A stretch of 19,783 nt of DNA from Phycisphaerales bacterium (GTDB taxonomy: Bacteria; Pseudomonadota; Gammaproteobacteria; Competibacterales; Competibacteraceae). The stretch is from the NCBI GenBank assembly GCA_014879435.1, contig JACSSB010000216.1:1-19783 (forward strand), read 5' to 3'. Made by a program: the position numbers and the translations under genes. The notes beneath the pieces are model-generated. The model saw nothing but the letters and a program-made list of their open reading frames with translations. It did no database searches and was not told the DNA's origin. Below are positions 11,797 to 19,783 of the stretch, piece after piece (position 1 is the first letter of the stretch; each line of letters begins with the position of its first letter).

Positions 11797-14700
11797 ATGG
11801 CACGAAAACAAAAAAAATGGGAAGGTGTGGAAGATCCTTTATGGTACAGGGATGCCCTGATTTACCAATTGAATGTCAAAACTTTTGGTGACAGCAACAA
11901 CGATGGTGTCGGTGATTTCCGGGGATTAGTCCAACGCTTGGATTACCTCCAGGATCTAGGTGTGGATACTTTGTGGTTGCAGCCGTTTTATCCCTCACCG
12001 ATGCGGGATGATGGCTACGACATTTCCAACTACCAGGACATCCATCCCGAATACGGCACCTTGGCCGATTTCCAGACCTTTATCCATGAGGCGCATTCGC
12101 GGGGTCTGAAAGTCATCACCGAGTTGGTGATCAACCACACCTCCGACCAGCATCCCTGGTTTCAGGCGGCACGCCGTGCGCCGCCGGGTTCACCGGAACG
12201 GAATTTTTATGTCTGGAATGACGACGATAAGAAATTCCCGGAAACCCGCATCATCTTCACCGATACCGAGACTTCCAACTGGGCCTGGGACCCGATAGCG
12301 CAGCAGTATTACTGGCACCGTTTCTTCTCGCATCAACCGGATTTGAACCACAACAATCCGGCAGTAGTGAAGGCCGTGATCAAGGTCATGCGCTTCTGGT
12401 TGGATCTGGGAGTGGACGGGCTACGCTTGGACGCCATTCCCTACCTGTGCGTGCGCGAGGGCACCTATAACGAGAACCTCGCAGAAACGCATAACGTGAT
12501 CAAGCAGATGCGGGCGGTGGTGGATCAACACTATCGCAGCCGCATGTTCCTAGCCGAGGCCAATCAATGGCCGGAGGATGTGCGCGATTACTTCGGTGAC
12601 GGTGATGAGTGCCACATGGCCTATCACTTCCCGTTGATGCCGCGCATGTACATGGCCGTCGCCCAAGAAGATCGCTATCCGATTTCCGAGATCCTCGATC
12701 AAACCCCGGATATCCCCGACGGTTGTCAGTGGGCCATCTTTCTGCGTAATCACGACGAACTGACCCTGGAAATGGTTACGGATCGGGAGCGGGACTACAT
12801 GTACCGCACCTATGCGGCCGATCCACGGATGCGAATCAACGTCGGCATTCGCCGCCGTCTGGCGCCGCTGATGGATAACGATTCCAGCAAGATCAAGCTG
12901 ATGAACAGCCTGCTGTTGTCGATGCCGGGTACGCCGATTGTGTATTACGGCGACGAGATCGGCATGGGCGACAACTTCTATCTCGGTGATCGCAACGGGG
13001 TGCGTACCCCCATGCAATGGAGTCCCGACCGTAACGCAGGTTTTTCCAAGGCTGATCCTCAGCGCTTGTATCTGCCGCCGATCATGGACCCGATCTACGG
13101 TTATGAAGCGGTCAACGTGGAAGCGCAGAATCGCGAACCCGCTTCCTTGTTGAACTGGATGAAGCGCATGATCGCGGTGCGTCGGACCTGCCAGTCCTTT
13201 GGCCGTGGTCGCTTGGAGATGCTGCGGCCGGGTAATCGCAAGATCCTGGCCTACACCCGTGCCTACGCCGATGAGGTGATCCTGTGTGTGGCCAACCTGT
13301 CACGTTCCGCGCAACCGGTGGAACTGAATCTGGCCAAATACAAGGGCATGGTGCCAGTGGAAATGATGGGTCAGACCACTTTTCCGCCGATTGGCGAATT
13401 GCCTTATCTGTTGACCTTGCCTCGCCATGGGTTCTACTGGTTCCGGTTAAGCTACGCCGCGCCGCCGGTTTGGCACGAAGATCACATGCCTGGCTCGGAT
13501 CTGCGAATTCTGGTGTTGTTCCAGGGTTGGAAGAGCTTTTTCGTCAATCAGGTCGAGCCCAGCCGTCGGGAAATGGCCATCGCCCTGCATGAACGGGTCA
13601 CGCAACAGATATTGCCAGACTACTTACCCGCCCAGCGTTGGTTTGCTGGTAAAGGCGGGCGTATCGAATCGATTGAGTTCGATAACTACGACGTCTGGGT
13701 CGATCAGACCGAATGGGTACTGGCCCGTATCCGGGTTTGGCTGGCCGAGCGGCCGGAGCCACAGGATTATGGTTTCCCGATGGCGTTGGCTTGGGAAGAC
13801 GAGGGCGAGGAAAAATTGCGCCCGCTATTACCCTATGCCTTGGCGCGAGTTCGGGTCCGTGCCCGGATGGGCTTGCTGTACGATGCCTATGCCAACGAAC
13901 AATTCACGCAATCCATATTGAAAATGATGGCCCGCAACACCCGGATACCACTGGGCGGCGGTTGGCTGAAGTTCTCCTCGACTCGTGTGTTCCGTGATTT
14001 GGCCGGTGATCTGCCGGAGATGTTACCAGTCAAGCGCTTGGCGCTGGATAGCAGTAATACCACGCTCAGCATCGGTGGTCGGATGTTGCTCAAGGCATAC
14101 CGGCGCTTGCGTCCCGGCATCAATCCAGAGCTGGAGATGGGGCGGTATCTGACCGACGTCGCTGATTTTGGCAACGCCGCACCGCTGGCCGGTGCCCTGG
14201 AATATGAGGACGAGGAGGGCAATATCATCGCGCTGGCGATGCTGCAAGGTTTCATCGGTAATCAGGGCGATGCTTGGACCTACACCCAGGATTATCTGAA
14301 GCGCTTCTTGGATGATTGCTTGCAGCAGCCGGAATCGGTGCGGGAAGCCGGTGAAAATGTGCACACGCTTTATCTGTTGTCTGCCACCACGTTGGGACGG
14401 CGTACCGGCGAGTTGCACCGGGCACTGGCACTGACCACGGGTGATCCGGCTTTCGATCCCGAGCCGATCACCTCGGCTGATCTGGAGACCTGGATTGCGC
14501 AGATTCGGGGCGAAGTAGTTGCGGCCCTAGAGCAGTTGGAACAGGCGCAGTGGCGCTTGGCCGAACCGGCGCGCTCCATGGCGAGCCTCTTGTTAGAGGC
14601 CCGTGGGCAGTTGATGGCGCGGTTTGATCAGTTGGAGACCAGCGGGCCACTGCCGATGAAAACCCGATTCCATGGTGATTACCACTTGGGTCAGGTGTTG

Positions 14701-15135
14701 GTGAGTAAGGATGACATCATCATTATCGACTTCGAGGGTGAGCCGTTGCGGTCTTTGGAGGAGCGCCGCCACAAGAATTCGCCGTTGCGAGATGTAGTCG
14801 GCATGTTGCGCTCAATCAATTATGCTACTCATGCTGCGTTGCGGCAGGCGACTGCAGATAGAACCACGCAATGGGAAGCGCTTGCGCCTTATGCCCTGGG
14901 TTGGGAACATCAGGTACGAGCCGCGTTCCTGGAGGGGTACGCCGTAGCCGTACAGGATTGTGTGAGCTATCCGGCCGATCCCAAACAGCTGCAAATGTTC
15001 CTGGATTTGTTCACTTTGGAGAAAGCTTGCTACGAGCTACGTTACGAACTAGATAACCGCCCCGATTGGGTCGCCATCCCGCTTGGGGGTTTGTGCGAAC
15101 TACTTTCACTTGAAACGAAGGATGTGCCGCGATGA
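11797..15135 (+). CDS. treS: Trehalose synthase-maltokinase fusion (TreS-Mak/Pep2)
   Basis: This 1112-residue bifunctional protein has a GH13 trehalose synthase domain at about 1-555 that isomerises trehalose and maltose. Visible are YRDALIYQLNVKTF, NHTSDQHPWF (113-122), nucleophile Asp212 in GLRLDAIPY, acid/base Glu254 in FLAEANQWPEDV and RNHDELT with Asp320. From about residue 590 a maltokinase (Pep2-like) domain starts with LPAQRWFAGKGG and carries the kinase signatures HGDYHLGQVL (His959, Asp961) and IIDFEGEP (Asp978, metal binding). It phosphorylates maltose to maltose-1-phosphate with ATP. Such fusions are known in proteobacteria; in mycobacteria the two are separate proteins that form a complex. 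The ATG at 11797 is preceded by gagaggaa, and the end overlaps glgC as ATGA, pointing to translational coupling. All catalytic residues appear present in both halves. Confidence 0.96.
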   Translation: MARKQKKWEGVEDPLWYRDALIYQLNVKTFGDSNNDGVGDFRGLVQRLDYLQDLGVDTLWLQPFYPSPMRDDGYDISNYQDIHPEYGTLADFQTFIHEAHSRGLKVITELVINHTSDQHPWFQAARRAPPGSPERNFYVWNDDDKKFPETRIIFTDTETSNWAWDPIAQQYYWHRFFSHQPDLNHNNPAVVKAVIKVMRFWLDLGVDGLRLDAIPYLCVREGTYNENLAETHNVIKQMRAVVDQHYRSRMFLAEANQWPEDVRDYFGDGDECHMAYHFPLMPRMYMAVAQEDRYPISEILDQTPDIPDGCQWAIFLRNHDELTLEMVTDRERDYMYRTYAADPRMRINVGIRRRLAPLMDNDSSKIKLMNSLLLSMPGTPIVYYGDEIGMGDNFYLGDRNGVRTPMQWSPDRNAGFSKADPQRLYLPPIMDPIYGYEAVNVEAQNREPASLLNWMKRMIAVRRTCQSFGRGRLEMLRPGNRKILAYTRAYADEVILCVANLSRSAQPVELNLAKYKGMVPVEMMGQTTFPPIGELPYLLTLPRHGFYWFRLSYAAPPVWHEDHMPGSDLRILVLFQGWKSFFVNQVEPSRREMAIALHERVTQQILPDYLPAQRWFAGKGGRIESIEFDNYDVWVDQTEWVLARIRVWLAERPEPQDYGFPMALAWEDEGEEKLRPLLPYALARVRVRARMGLLYDAYANEQFTQSILKMMARNTRIPLGGGWLKFSSTRVFRDLAGDLPEMLPVKRLALDSSNTTLSIGGRMLLKAYRRLRPGINPELEMGRYLTDVADFGNAAPLAGALEYEDEEGNIIALAMLQGFIGNQGDAWTYTQDYLKRFLDDCLQQPESVREAGENVHTLYLLSATTLGRRTGELHRALALTTGDPAFDPEPITSADLETWIAQIRGEVVAALEQLEQAQWRLAEPARSMASLLLEARGQLMARFDQLETSGPLPMKTRFHGDYHLGQVLVSKDDIIIIDFEGEPLRSLEERRHKNSPLRDVVGMLRSINYATHAALRQATADRTTQWEALAPYALGWEHQVRAAFLEGYAVAVQDCVSYPADPKQLQMFLDLFTLEKACYELRYELDNRPDWVAIPLGGLCELLSLETKDVPR

Positions 15136-16364
15136 AACAACCAAAAATTCTGGCTTTTGTGATGGCAGGTGGCGAAGGTGCGCGTCTAAGCCCTCTAACA
15201 GCCTATAACTCTAAACCATCGCTACCGTTCGGCAGTCGCTACCGCATTGTGGATTTCGTATTGAGCAATCTGCTCAATTCGGGCATTCAATCGATCTACA
15301 TGCTGGTGCAGTACAAATCCCAGTCGCTGATCGAGCATGTCCGCAAGGCGTGGGTGGTATCGCCGATGCGCAACGAGGAATTCGTGACGGTGGTGCCGCC
15401 GCAAATGATGACCGGTGGTGACTGGTTCCAGGGTACTGGTGATGCGGTGTATCAGAATCTCAATCTGATTCAACTGCATAACCCTGATCTGGTAGCGGTG
15501 TTCGGTGCCGATCACGTCTATCGGATGGACATCCAGCAAATGGTGGATTTCCACCTCGAACGGGAGGCGGACGCCACCGTGGCCGCCTTGCCGGTGCCGC
15601 TGGCTGAGGCCAGTTCCTTTGGTGTCATCGATGCTGACCACGCGGGTCGGGTCAACGAGTTCCAGGAAAAGCCGACCAACCCACCACCGATGCCGTCCGA
15701 TCCCACCCGCTCCTATGCCTCGATGGGCAATTATCTGTTCAATGCCAAGGTGCTGGTGCAATCGCTCAAGGAAGCCCATGAGCGTGGTGAGCACGATTTC
15801 GGCCATCATGTGCTGCCGAAGCTGAAAGATACTCATCGGGTATTCGCCTACGACTTCGCCACCAACAAGGTGCCAGGGACCAAGTCGTATGAGGAACCGG
15901 CGTATTGGCGCGATGTGGGCACGCGGGATGCTTACTACAATGCCCATCAGGATCTGCTGTCCTGGCCGCCGCGCTTCGATGTGTTCAATCCAGAGTGGCG
16001 CATCTTTTCCAGCAACTATCAGGGACCGGTGGCGCGCCTGCTCAATGCCCAAGTGCATAACAGCGTGATCTCCGCCGGTTCGCTGGTGCGTGAAGCGTCC
16101 ATCCGCAATACCATCATTCGCCGCGAAGTCGTCATCGAAGACGATGTGGTGATCGAGGATTGCATCATTCAGGACAACGTGCGCATCAAGAGCGGTGCCC
16201 GGCTGCGGCGTGCCATTATCGGTGGCTACAATGTCATCGAGAAGGGCGCGCACATCGGCTATGACATCGAGCGGGATCGGCAGATGTACGATGTAACCCA
16301 GGGTGGCATCACCGTGGTGGGACCGCGCGAGATGACCTCAAGTATGCGGGCATTTAGCGAATAA
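15132..16364 (+). CDS. glgC: Glucose-1-phosphate adenylyltransferase (ADP-glucose pyrophosphorylase)
   Basis: This 410-residue enzyme makes ADP-glucose and PPi from glucose-1-phosphate and ATP, the regulated step of bacterial glycogen synthesis. Nucleotidyltransferase motifs: MAGGEGARLSPLT (11-23), KPSLPFGSRYRIVDF (28-42), Asp127 in FGADHVYRMD and Lys180 in FQEKP. A left-handed beta-helix domain follows at about 295-375 (RNTIIRREVVIEDDVVIEDC region), which carries allosteric and tetramer contacts in the family. E. coli GlgC is 431 residues; the N-terminus here is shorter. The ATG overlaps the treS-mak stop in ATGA (15132-15135), with an aagga about 11-15 bases upstream inside treS. In mycobacteria ADP-glucose also feeds maltose-1-phosphate formation by GlgM, but no GlgM is present here. 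Confidence 0.96.
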   Translation: MKQPKILAFVMAGGEGARLSPLTAYNSKPSLPFGSRYRIVDFVLSNLLNSGIQSIYMLVQYKSQSLIEHVRKAWVVSPMRNEEFVTVVPPQMMTGGDWFQGTGDAVYQNLNLIQLHNPDLVAVFGADHVYRMDIQQMVDFHLEREADATVAALPVPLAEASSFGVIDADHAGRVNEFQEKPTNPPPMPSDPTRSYASMGNYLFNAKVLVQSLKEAHERGEHDFGHHVLPKLKDTHRVFAYDFATNKVPGTKSYEEPAYWRDVGTRDAYYNAHQDLLSWPPRFDVFNPEWRIFSSNYQGPVARLLNAQVHNSVISAGSLVREASIRNTIIRREVVIEDDVVIEDCIIQDNVRIKSGARLRRAIIGGYNVIEKGAHIGYDIERDRQMYDVTQGGITVVGPREMTSSMRAFSE

Positions 16365-16370
16365 GGGCGA

Positions 16371-16413
16371 GGGACGGGATGCTGCTTTGGACGCTGCTTC
16401 CGTCCCCTGTTTT
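16371..16413 (+). terminator. Possible weak terminator or attenuator between glgC and glgX
   Basis: An inverted repeat pairs gggacgg (16371-16377) with ccgtccc (16400-16406) around a 22-base interior, followed by ctgttttcc. The stem is 7 bp, extendable by a G-U and an A-U pair. The loop is large and the U-run short, so it may only partly reduce transcription into glgX. The 73-base glgC-glgX gap contrasts with the overlaps earlier in the operon. Confidence 0.35.
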
Positions 16414-16437
16414 CCACTTTGCTATGAATGAGAGCCA

Positions 16438-18606
16438 ATGAGTCATTCCACCACCGTATGGCCCGGTAAGCCGTACCCGCTCGGTGCGAGTTGGGACGGT
16501 GAGGGCGTCAATTTTGCGTTGTTCTCGGCGCATGCCGAGCAGGTGGTGTTGTGTTTGTTCGACGGACGCGGTAAGGAAGTCGAACAAATTCCGTTGCGTG
16601 AGCAAACCGGTCGGGTCTGGCATGGCTATCTGCCGGATGCCCGGCCGGGTCTGTTGTACGGTTATCGGATACGCGGACCACATGAGCCAGAAGAAGGCCA
16701 TCGCTTTAACGCGCACAAACTGCTGCTTGATCCTTATGCCAAGGCCATTGTCGGCCAGATTCACTGGAGCGATGCCCAGTTTGGCTACCGGATCGGCGGT
16801 CGCACCGAAGACCTGAGCTTCAATCCCCGTAACAGCGCACCCGGTATGCCCAAGTGTTTGGTAGCGGACACCGCTTTTTTCTGGGGCGATGATCGGCCGC
16901 CGCACACACCCTGGCACGATACTCTCATCTACGAATTGCATGTCCGGGGCTTCACCATGCGCCACCCCGATGTACCAGCGCATCTGCGCGGTACTTATGC
17001 CGGGTTGGCCTGCGGAGTGGTGATCGATTATCTAAAGGCGCTTGGGGTAACGGCAGTGGAGCTGTTGCCGATCCAGTATTTTGTGGACGAGCGTCATTTA
17101 CTCGACAAGGGTTTAAAGAATTATTGGGGTTATAGCCCTATCGGCTATTTCGCCCCCGATCCGCGTTATGCCGCCACTGATAATCCGGTGGCCGAATTCA
17201 AAAGTATGGTGAAGTCGCTGCACTCGGCCGGTATCGAGGTGATCCTTGATGTGGTCTACAACCACACCGTCGAGGGCAATCAGATGGGGCCGACTTTGAG
17301 TTTTCGCGGCATCGACAACGCCAGCTATTATCGCCTGTCACCCGAGCATCCACGCTACACCATGGATTTCACCGGTTGTGGGAACACCCTGAATACCGCG
17401 CATCCTCGGGTATTGCAGATGGTGATGGACAGCTTGCGTTACTGGGTGCAAGAGATGCACGTGGACGGTTTCCGCTTCGATCTGGCGGCTTCGCTGGCGC
17501 GGGAAACCGACGGTCTGATCGATCAGAACGGGGCGTTCATGGATGTCATCCAGCAAGACCCGGTACTGTCGCGGGTCAAGTTGATCGCCGAACCGTGGGA
17601 CGTGGGCGAAAACGGCTATCAGGTCGGTCAATTCCCCGTCGGCTGGAGCGAATGGAACGGTAAATACCGCGATGTGGTACGTGATTACTGGCGCGGTGAA
17701 GGCGGGCTGATCGGCGAATTGGCTTATCGCCTGACCGGTTCTGCCGATCTGTACGAGCATAATGGCCGCCGCCCGCATGCCAGCATCAATTTCATCACCG
17801 CCCACGACGGTTTTACCCTCTACGATCTGGTCAGTTACAACGAGCGCCACAACGAGGCCAATGGCGAGAATAATCAGGACGGCGAGTCGCACAACCGCAG
17901 TTGGAACTGCGGAGCAGAGGGCGATACCGACGATCCAGCCGTGCTGGCGTTGCGCGTGCAGCAGCGGCGTAATTTTCTGGCGACCTTGTTGCTATCGCAG
18001 GGAGTGCCGATGCTGTTGGCCGGTGACGAAGTGGGGCGTACTCAGCGCGGCAACAACAACGCCTATTGTCAGGACAACGCGCTGAATTGGCTGAATTGGG
18101 ATCTGGCTTGGTTGCAAGATAACCGCGAGTTACTGGCCTTTACCCAACACTTGATCCAGATCCGCCAGCGGCATCCCACCTTTCGCCGTCGGCGCTTTTT
18201 CCGGGGTATTCACGGTAACGGTGCCCGTGATATTTCCTGGTTTAACCCGGATGGCCGCGAGATCAACGACGACGAGTGGAGTCATGACTACGCCCGTTGC
18301 TTGGGCTTATATCTACCCGGTGATGGGCTGGATGACTGGGATGATCGTGGTCATGTTTTGAAAGACGACGATTTTCTATTGCTGTTCAATGCCCATCACG
18401 AGGAAATTCTGTTCGTGTTGCCCATTGTGCGGGGTCAGAACGTTTTTGAGGTGTTGGTAGATACAGCGTTGCCGTGCGGTCAGCCGAGCACTGGTTATCA
18501 GCATCCCGCCAAGAAACCTTATTCGGTACAAGCTCGTTCGTTGGTGCTGCTGCGACATCCGGCGGCAGCGATTGCGGCATCCGGCTTGAATTCCTCAGAA
18601 CCATAA
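16438..18606 (+). CDS. glgX: Glycogen debranching enzyme GlgX
   Basis: This 722-residue GH13_11 enzyme hydrolyses alpha-1,6 branches of glycogen or limit dextrin. An N-terminal CBM48-like domain (about 8-130: PGKPYPLGASWDGEGVNFALFS) precedes the catalytic barrel. Motifs: DVVYNHTVEGN; nucleophile Asp348 in GFRFDLAASL; acid/base Glu385 in LIAEPWDVG; Asp457 in ITAHDGFTLYDLVSYN; and NGENNQDGESHN, the last typical of GlgX and isoamylase. E. coli GlgX is 657 residues; plant and Pseudomonas isoamylases are longer, so isoamylase-like TreX is the alternative name. The ATG at 16438 follows a weak gagag site. It is probably the last gene of the glgE operon: the next gene lies 176 bases on, after a hairpin. 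It may trim the polymer made by GlgE, or act in breakdown with a phosphorylase encoded elsewhere. Confidence 0.94.
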   Translation: MSHSTTVWPGKPYPLGASWDGEGVNFALFSAHAEQVVLCLFDGRGKEVEQIPLREQTGRVWHGYLPDARPGLLYGYRIRGPHEPEEGHRFNAHKLLLDPYAKAIVGQIHWSDAQFGYRIGGRTEDLSFNPRNSAPGMPKCLVADTAFFWGDDRPPHTPWHDTLIYELHVRGFTMRHPDVPAHLRGTYAGLACGVVIDYLKALGVTAVELLPIQYFVDERHLLDKGLKNYWGYSPIGYFAPDPRYAATDNPVAEFKSMVKSLHSAGIEVILDVVYNHTVEGNQMGPTLSFRGIDNASYYRLSPEHPRYTMDFTGCGNTLNTAHPRVLQMVMDSLRYWVQEMHVDGFRFDLAASLARETDGLIDQNGAFMDVIQQDPVLSRVKLIAEPWDVGENGYQVGQFPVGWSEWNGKYRDVVRDYWRGEGGLIGELAYRLTGSADLYEHNGRRPHASINFITAHDGFTLYDLVSYNERHNEANGENNQDGESHNRSWNCGAEGDTDDPAVLALRVQQRRNFLATLLLSQGVPMLLAGDEVGRTQRGNNNAYCQDNALNWLNWDLAWLQDNRELLAFTQHLIQIRQRHPTFRRRRFFRGIHGNGARDISWFNPDGREINDDEWSHDYARCLGLYLPGDGLDDWDDRGHVLKDDDFLLLFNAHHEEILFVLPIVRGQNVFEVLVDTALPCGQPSTGYQHPAKKPYSVQARSLVLLRHPAAAIAASGLNSSEP

Positions 18607-18633
18607 TTCATGGCCTGAGTGGCCGTGATTCGG

Positions 18634-18660
18634 TGCCCCCCAGCTTGACTGGTAGGGGCA
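18634..18660 (+). terminator. Hairpin downstream of glgX, candidate transcription end
   Basis: tgcccc (18634-18639) pairs with ggggca (18655-18660), and inside it ccag (18640-18643) pairs with ctgg (18649-18652) around a 5-base loop, with a 2-base bulge. The stem is 10 bp and GC-rich and starts 28 bases after the glgX stop. No U-run follows, so this may be a stability element or a factor-dependent end. The rest of 18607-18782 holds no gene. Confidence 0.4.
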
Positions 18661-18782
18661 TCTATCCCGTGCCGACCTCCATTCCTCATCCCGTCGCACC
18701 CTTTGCGGAAACCACTCTTTGATTTCTGCCAGTGCTGGAGACGGGAGTATGCTCATCTGTCGAATTTTTAGGTTATTTCTCC

Positions 18783-19783
18783 ATGCCTCTATTAAGTATT
18801 GATCGTCTTTCCATCGCCTTCGGTGCCGAAAAACTGCTGGATGGCGCCAGTTTTCAGGTGGACGCCGGTGAGCGCGTCTGTCTGATCGGTCGTAACGGTA
18901 CCGGTAAAACCACGCTGCTGCGTTTGCTGGCGGGTGAAATCCAGCCCGATAACGGTGAAATTTGGCGTCAGCCCGGTTTGCGTGTGGCCACGCTGGCGCA
19001 GGAGCTGCCCGCCGACACGCTGGCGACGGTGTTTGAAATCGTGGCCGGTGGTCTGGAAGGGTTGGGAGCCTTGTTGGCCGAGTATCACGAGGCAGCCCAT
19101 CAACTGGCCGATGCGTCCACGCCGGAGAATCTGCGGCGCATGGAACGCTTGCAGCATGAATTGGAAGCGCGTGATGGTTGGCGTTGGCAACAGCGGGTCG
19201 AAACCGTGATCAGTCGTTTGCAATTGCCCGCGGATACGCCGCTGGCGGAATTGTCGGGTGGTTGGCGGCGACGGGTATTGCTGGGTCGAGCGTTGGTGCG
19301 TGAGCCGGATCTATTGTTATTGGATGAGCCGACCAACCATCTCGATCTGGAAACCATTCAGTGGTTGGAAGATGAACTGCTGGAGTTTCGTGGTGGATTG
19401 CTGTTTATCACCCATGATCGCGCTTTGTTGCAGCGCTTGGCGACCCGTTTGTTGGAGTTGGATCGCGGTATTTTGACTTCCTGGCCGGGTGATTACGCCA
19501 ATTTTTTGGAAAAGAAGGCGGCGCTGTTGGAGGTTGAGGCCCGACATAACGCTAAGTTCGATAAAAATCTGGCACAGGAAGAAGTGTGGATTCGCCAGGG
19601 GATTAAAGCGCGGCGTACTCGTAATGAGGGACGGGTGCGCGCTTTGTTGGCTTTGCGTGAAGAACGCCGTCAGCGTCGCGAACAACAGGGCAAGGCGAGT
19701 TTTAGTCTGGAACAGGCGGATATGTCCGGCAAGCTGGTGATTGAGGCGCAGCATGTGCGCTATGCCTGGCAAGAAGAGCCGCT
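18783..19783 (+). CDS. uup: ABC-F family ATPase, Uup-like (3' end beyond window)
   Basis: The frame from ATG 18783 stays open to the window edge, giving 333 residues of a protein expected to be about 630. The first ABC cassette is complete: Walker A GRNGTGKTT (36-44), signature LSGGW (157-161), Walker B LLLLDEPTNHLD (177-188) and the switch His in FITHDR (208-213). The interdomain linker carries KNLAQEEVWIRQGIKARRTR then NEGRVRAL, strongly matching E. coli Uup. The second cassette begins near the edge. ABC-F proteins have no membrane domains; they act on the ribosome E-site region or, for Uup, also in suppressing transposon excision and recombination events. No strong Shine-Dalgarno is seen, only aggt about 12-15 bases upstream. 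It has no evident functional link to the glycogen genes. Confidence 0.93.
   Translation, partial: MPLLSIDRLSIAFGAEKLLDGASFQVDAGERVCLIGRNGTGKTTLLRLLAGEIQPDNGEIWRQPGLRVATLAQELPADTLATVFEIVAGGLEGLGALLAEYHEAAHQLADASTPENLRRMERLQHELEARDGWRWQQRVETVISRLQLPADTPLAELSGGWRRRVLLGRALVREPDLLLLDEPTNHLDLETIQWLEDELLEFRGGLLFITHDRALLQRLATRLLELDRGILTSWPGDYANFLEKKAALLEVEARHNAKFDKNLAQEEVWIRQGIKARRTRNEGRVRALLALREERRQRREQQGKASFSLEQADMSGKLVIEAQHVRYAWQEEP

Noticed and set aside
10618..11811. Long minus-strand open frame opposite glgE (and similar ones opposite treS-mak and glgC, e.g. 15222-16253)
   Set aside because: These are antisense shadows of well-supported enzymes in GC-rich DNA; translations show no recognisable domain or ribosome site.
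1..19783. tRNA, rRNA or phage/plasmid genes
   Set aside because: None recognised; all large frames are chromosomal metabolic or housekeeping genes.

Overview
The window is typical gammaproteobacterial chromosome of moderately high GC. The evidence is an HrpA helicase, an Uup-type ABC-F ATPase, succinylase-route dapD/dapE, and dispersed palindromic repeats of a kind common in that class. The combination of trehalose, maltose-1-phosphate and glycogen genes would suit a glycogen-accumulating lineage such as Competibacteraceae. That placement is inference; no marker gene here fixes it.

Layout. Positions 2-1519 hold the 3' part of hrpA (+). Positions 1520-2004 are a non-coding patch of nested palindromic repeats, including a duplicated scrap of the hrpA 3' end. 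Positions 2005-2493 (-) encode a small secreted IPTL-CTERM protein, followed by an AT-rich non-coding stretch up to about 2916. A TauE/SafE-type permease (3046-3804, -) is bracketed by copies of a composite hairpin repeat (2917-3039, 3861-3948, 3999-4093). A tight minus-strand operon then reads dapD > dapE > otsA > otsB (9321 down to 4152), with 1-nt and 4-nt overlaps and one 60-nt gap. A 249-nt divergent intergenic region (9322-9570) separates it from a plus-strand operon glgE > treS-mak fusion > glgC > glgX (9571-18606). The window ends inside an uup-like gene (18783 onward).

How the genes work together. OtsA and OtsB would make trehalose. The TreS domain isomerises trehalose to maltose, the maltokinase domain makes maltose-1-phosphate, and GlgE polymerises that into alpha-1,4-glucan. 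GlgC makes ADP-glucose and GlgX debranches the polymer. So a whole trehalose-to-glycogen route (the GlgE pathway) lies around one divergent promoter region. Branching enzyme, glycogen synthase and phosphorylase are not in the window.

The most unusual gene is otsA. Its GT20 catalytic domain is attached to an N-terminal receptor-like module: TM helix, about 140-residue extracytoplasmic domain, TM helix, HAMP-like linker. This suggests a membrane-anchored trehalose-phosphate synthase that could sense an external signal directly.
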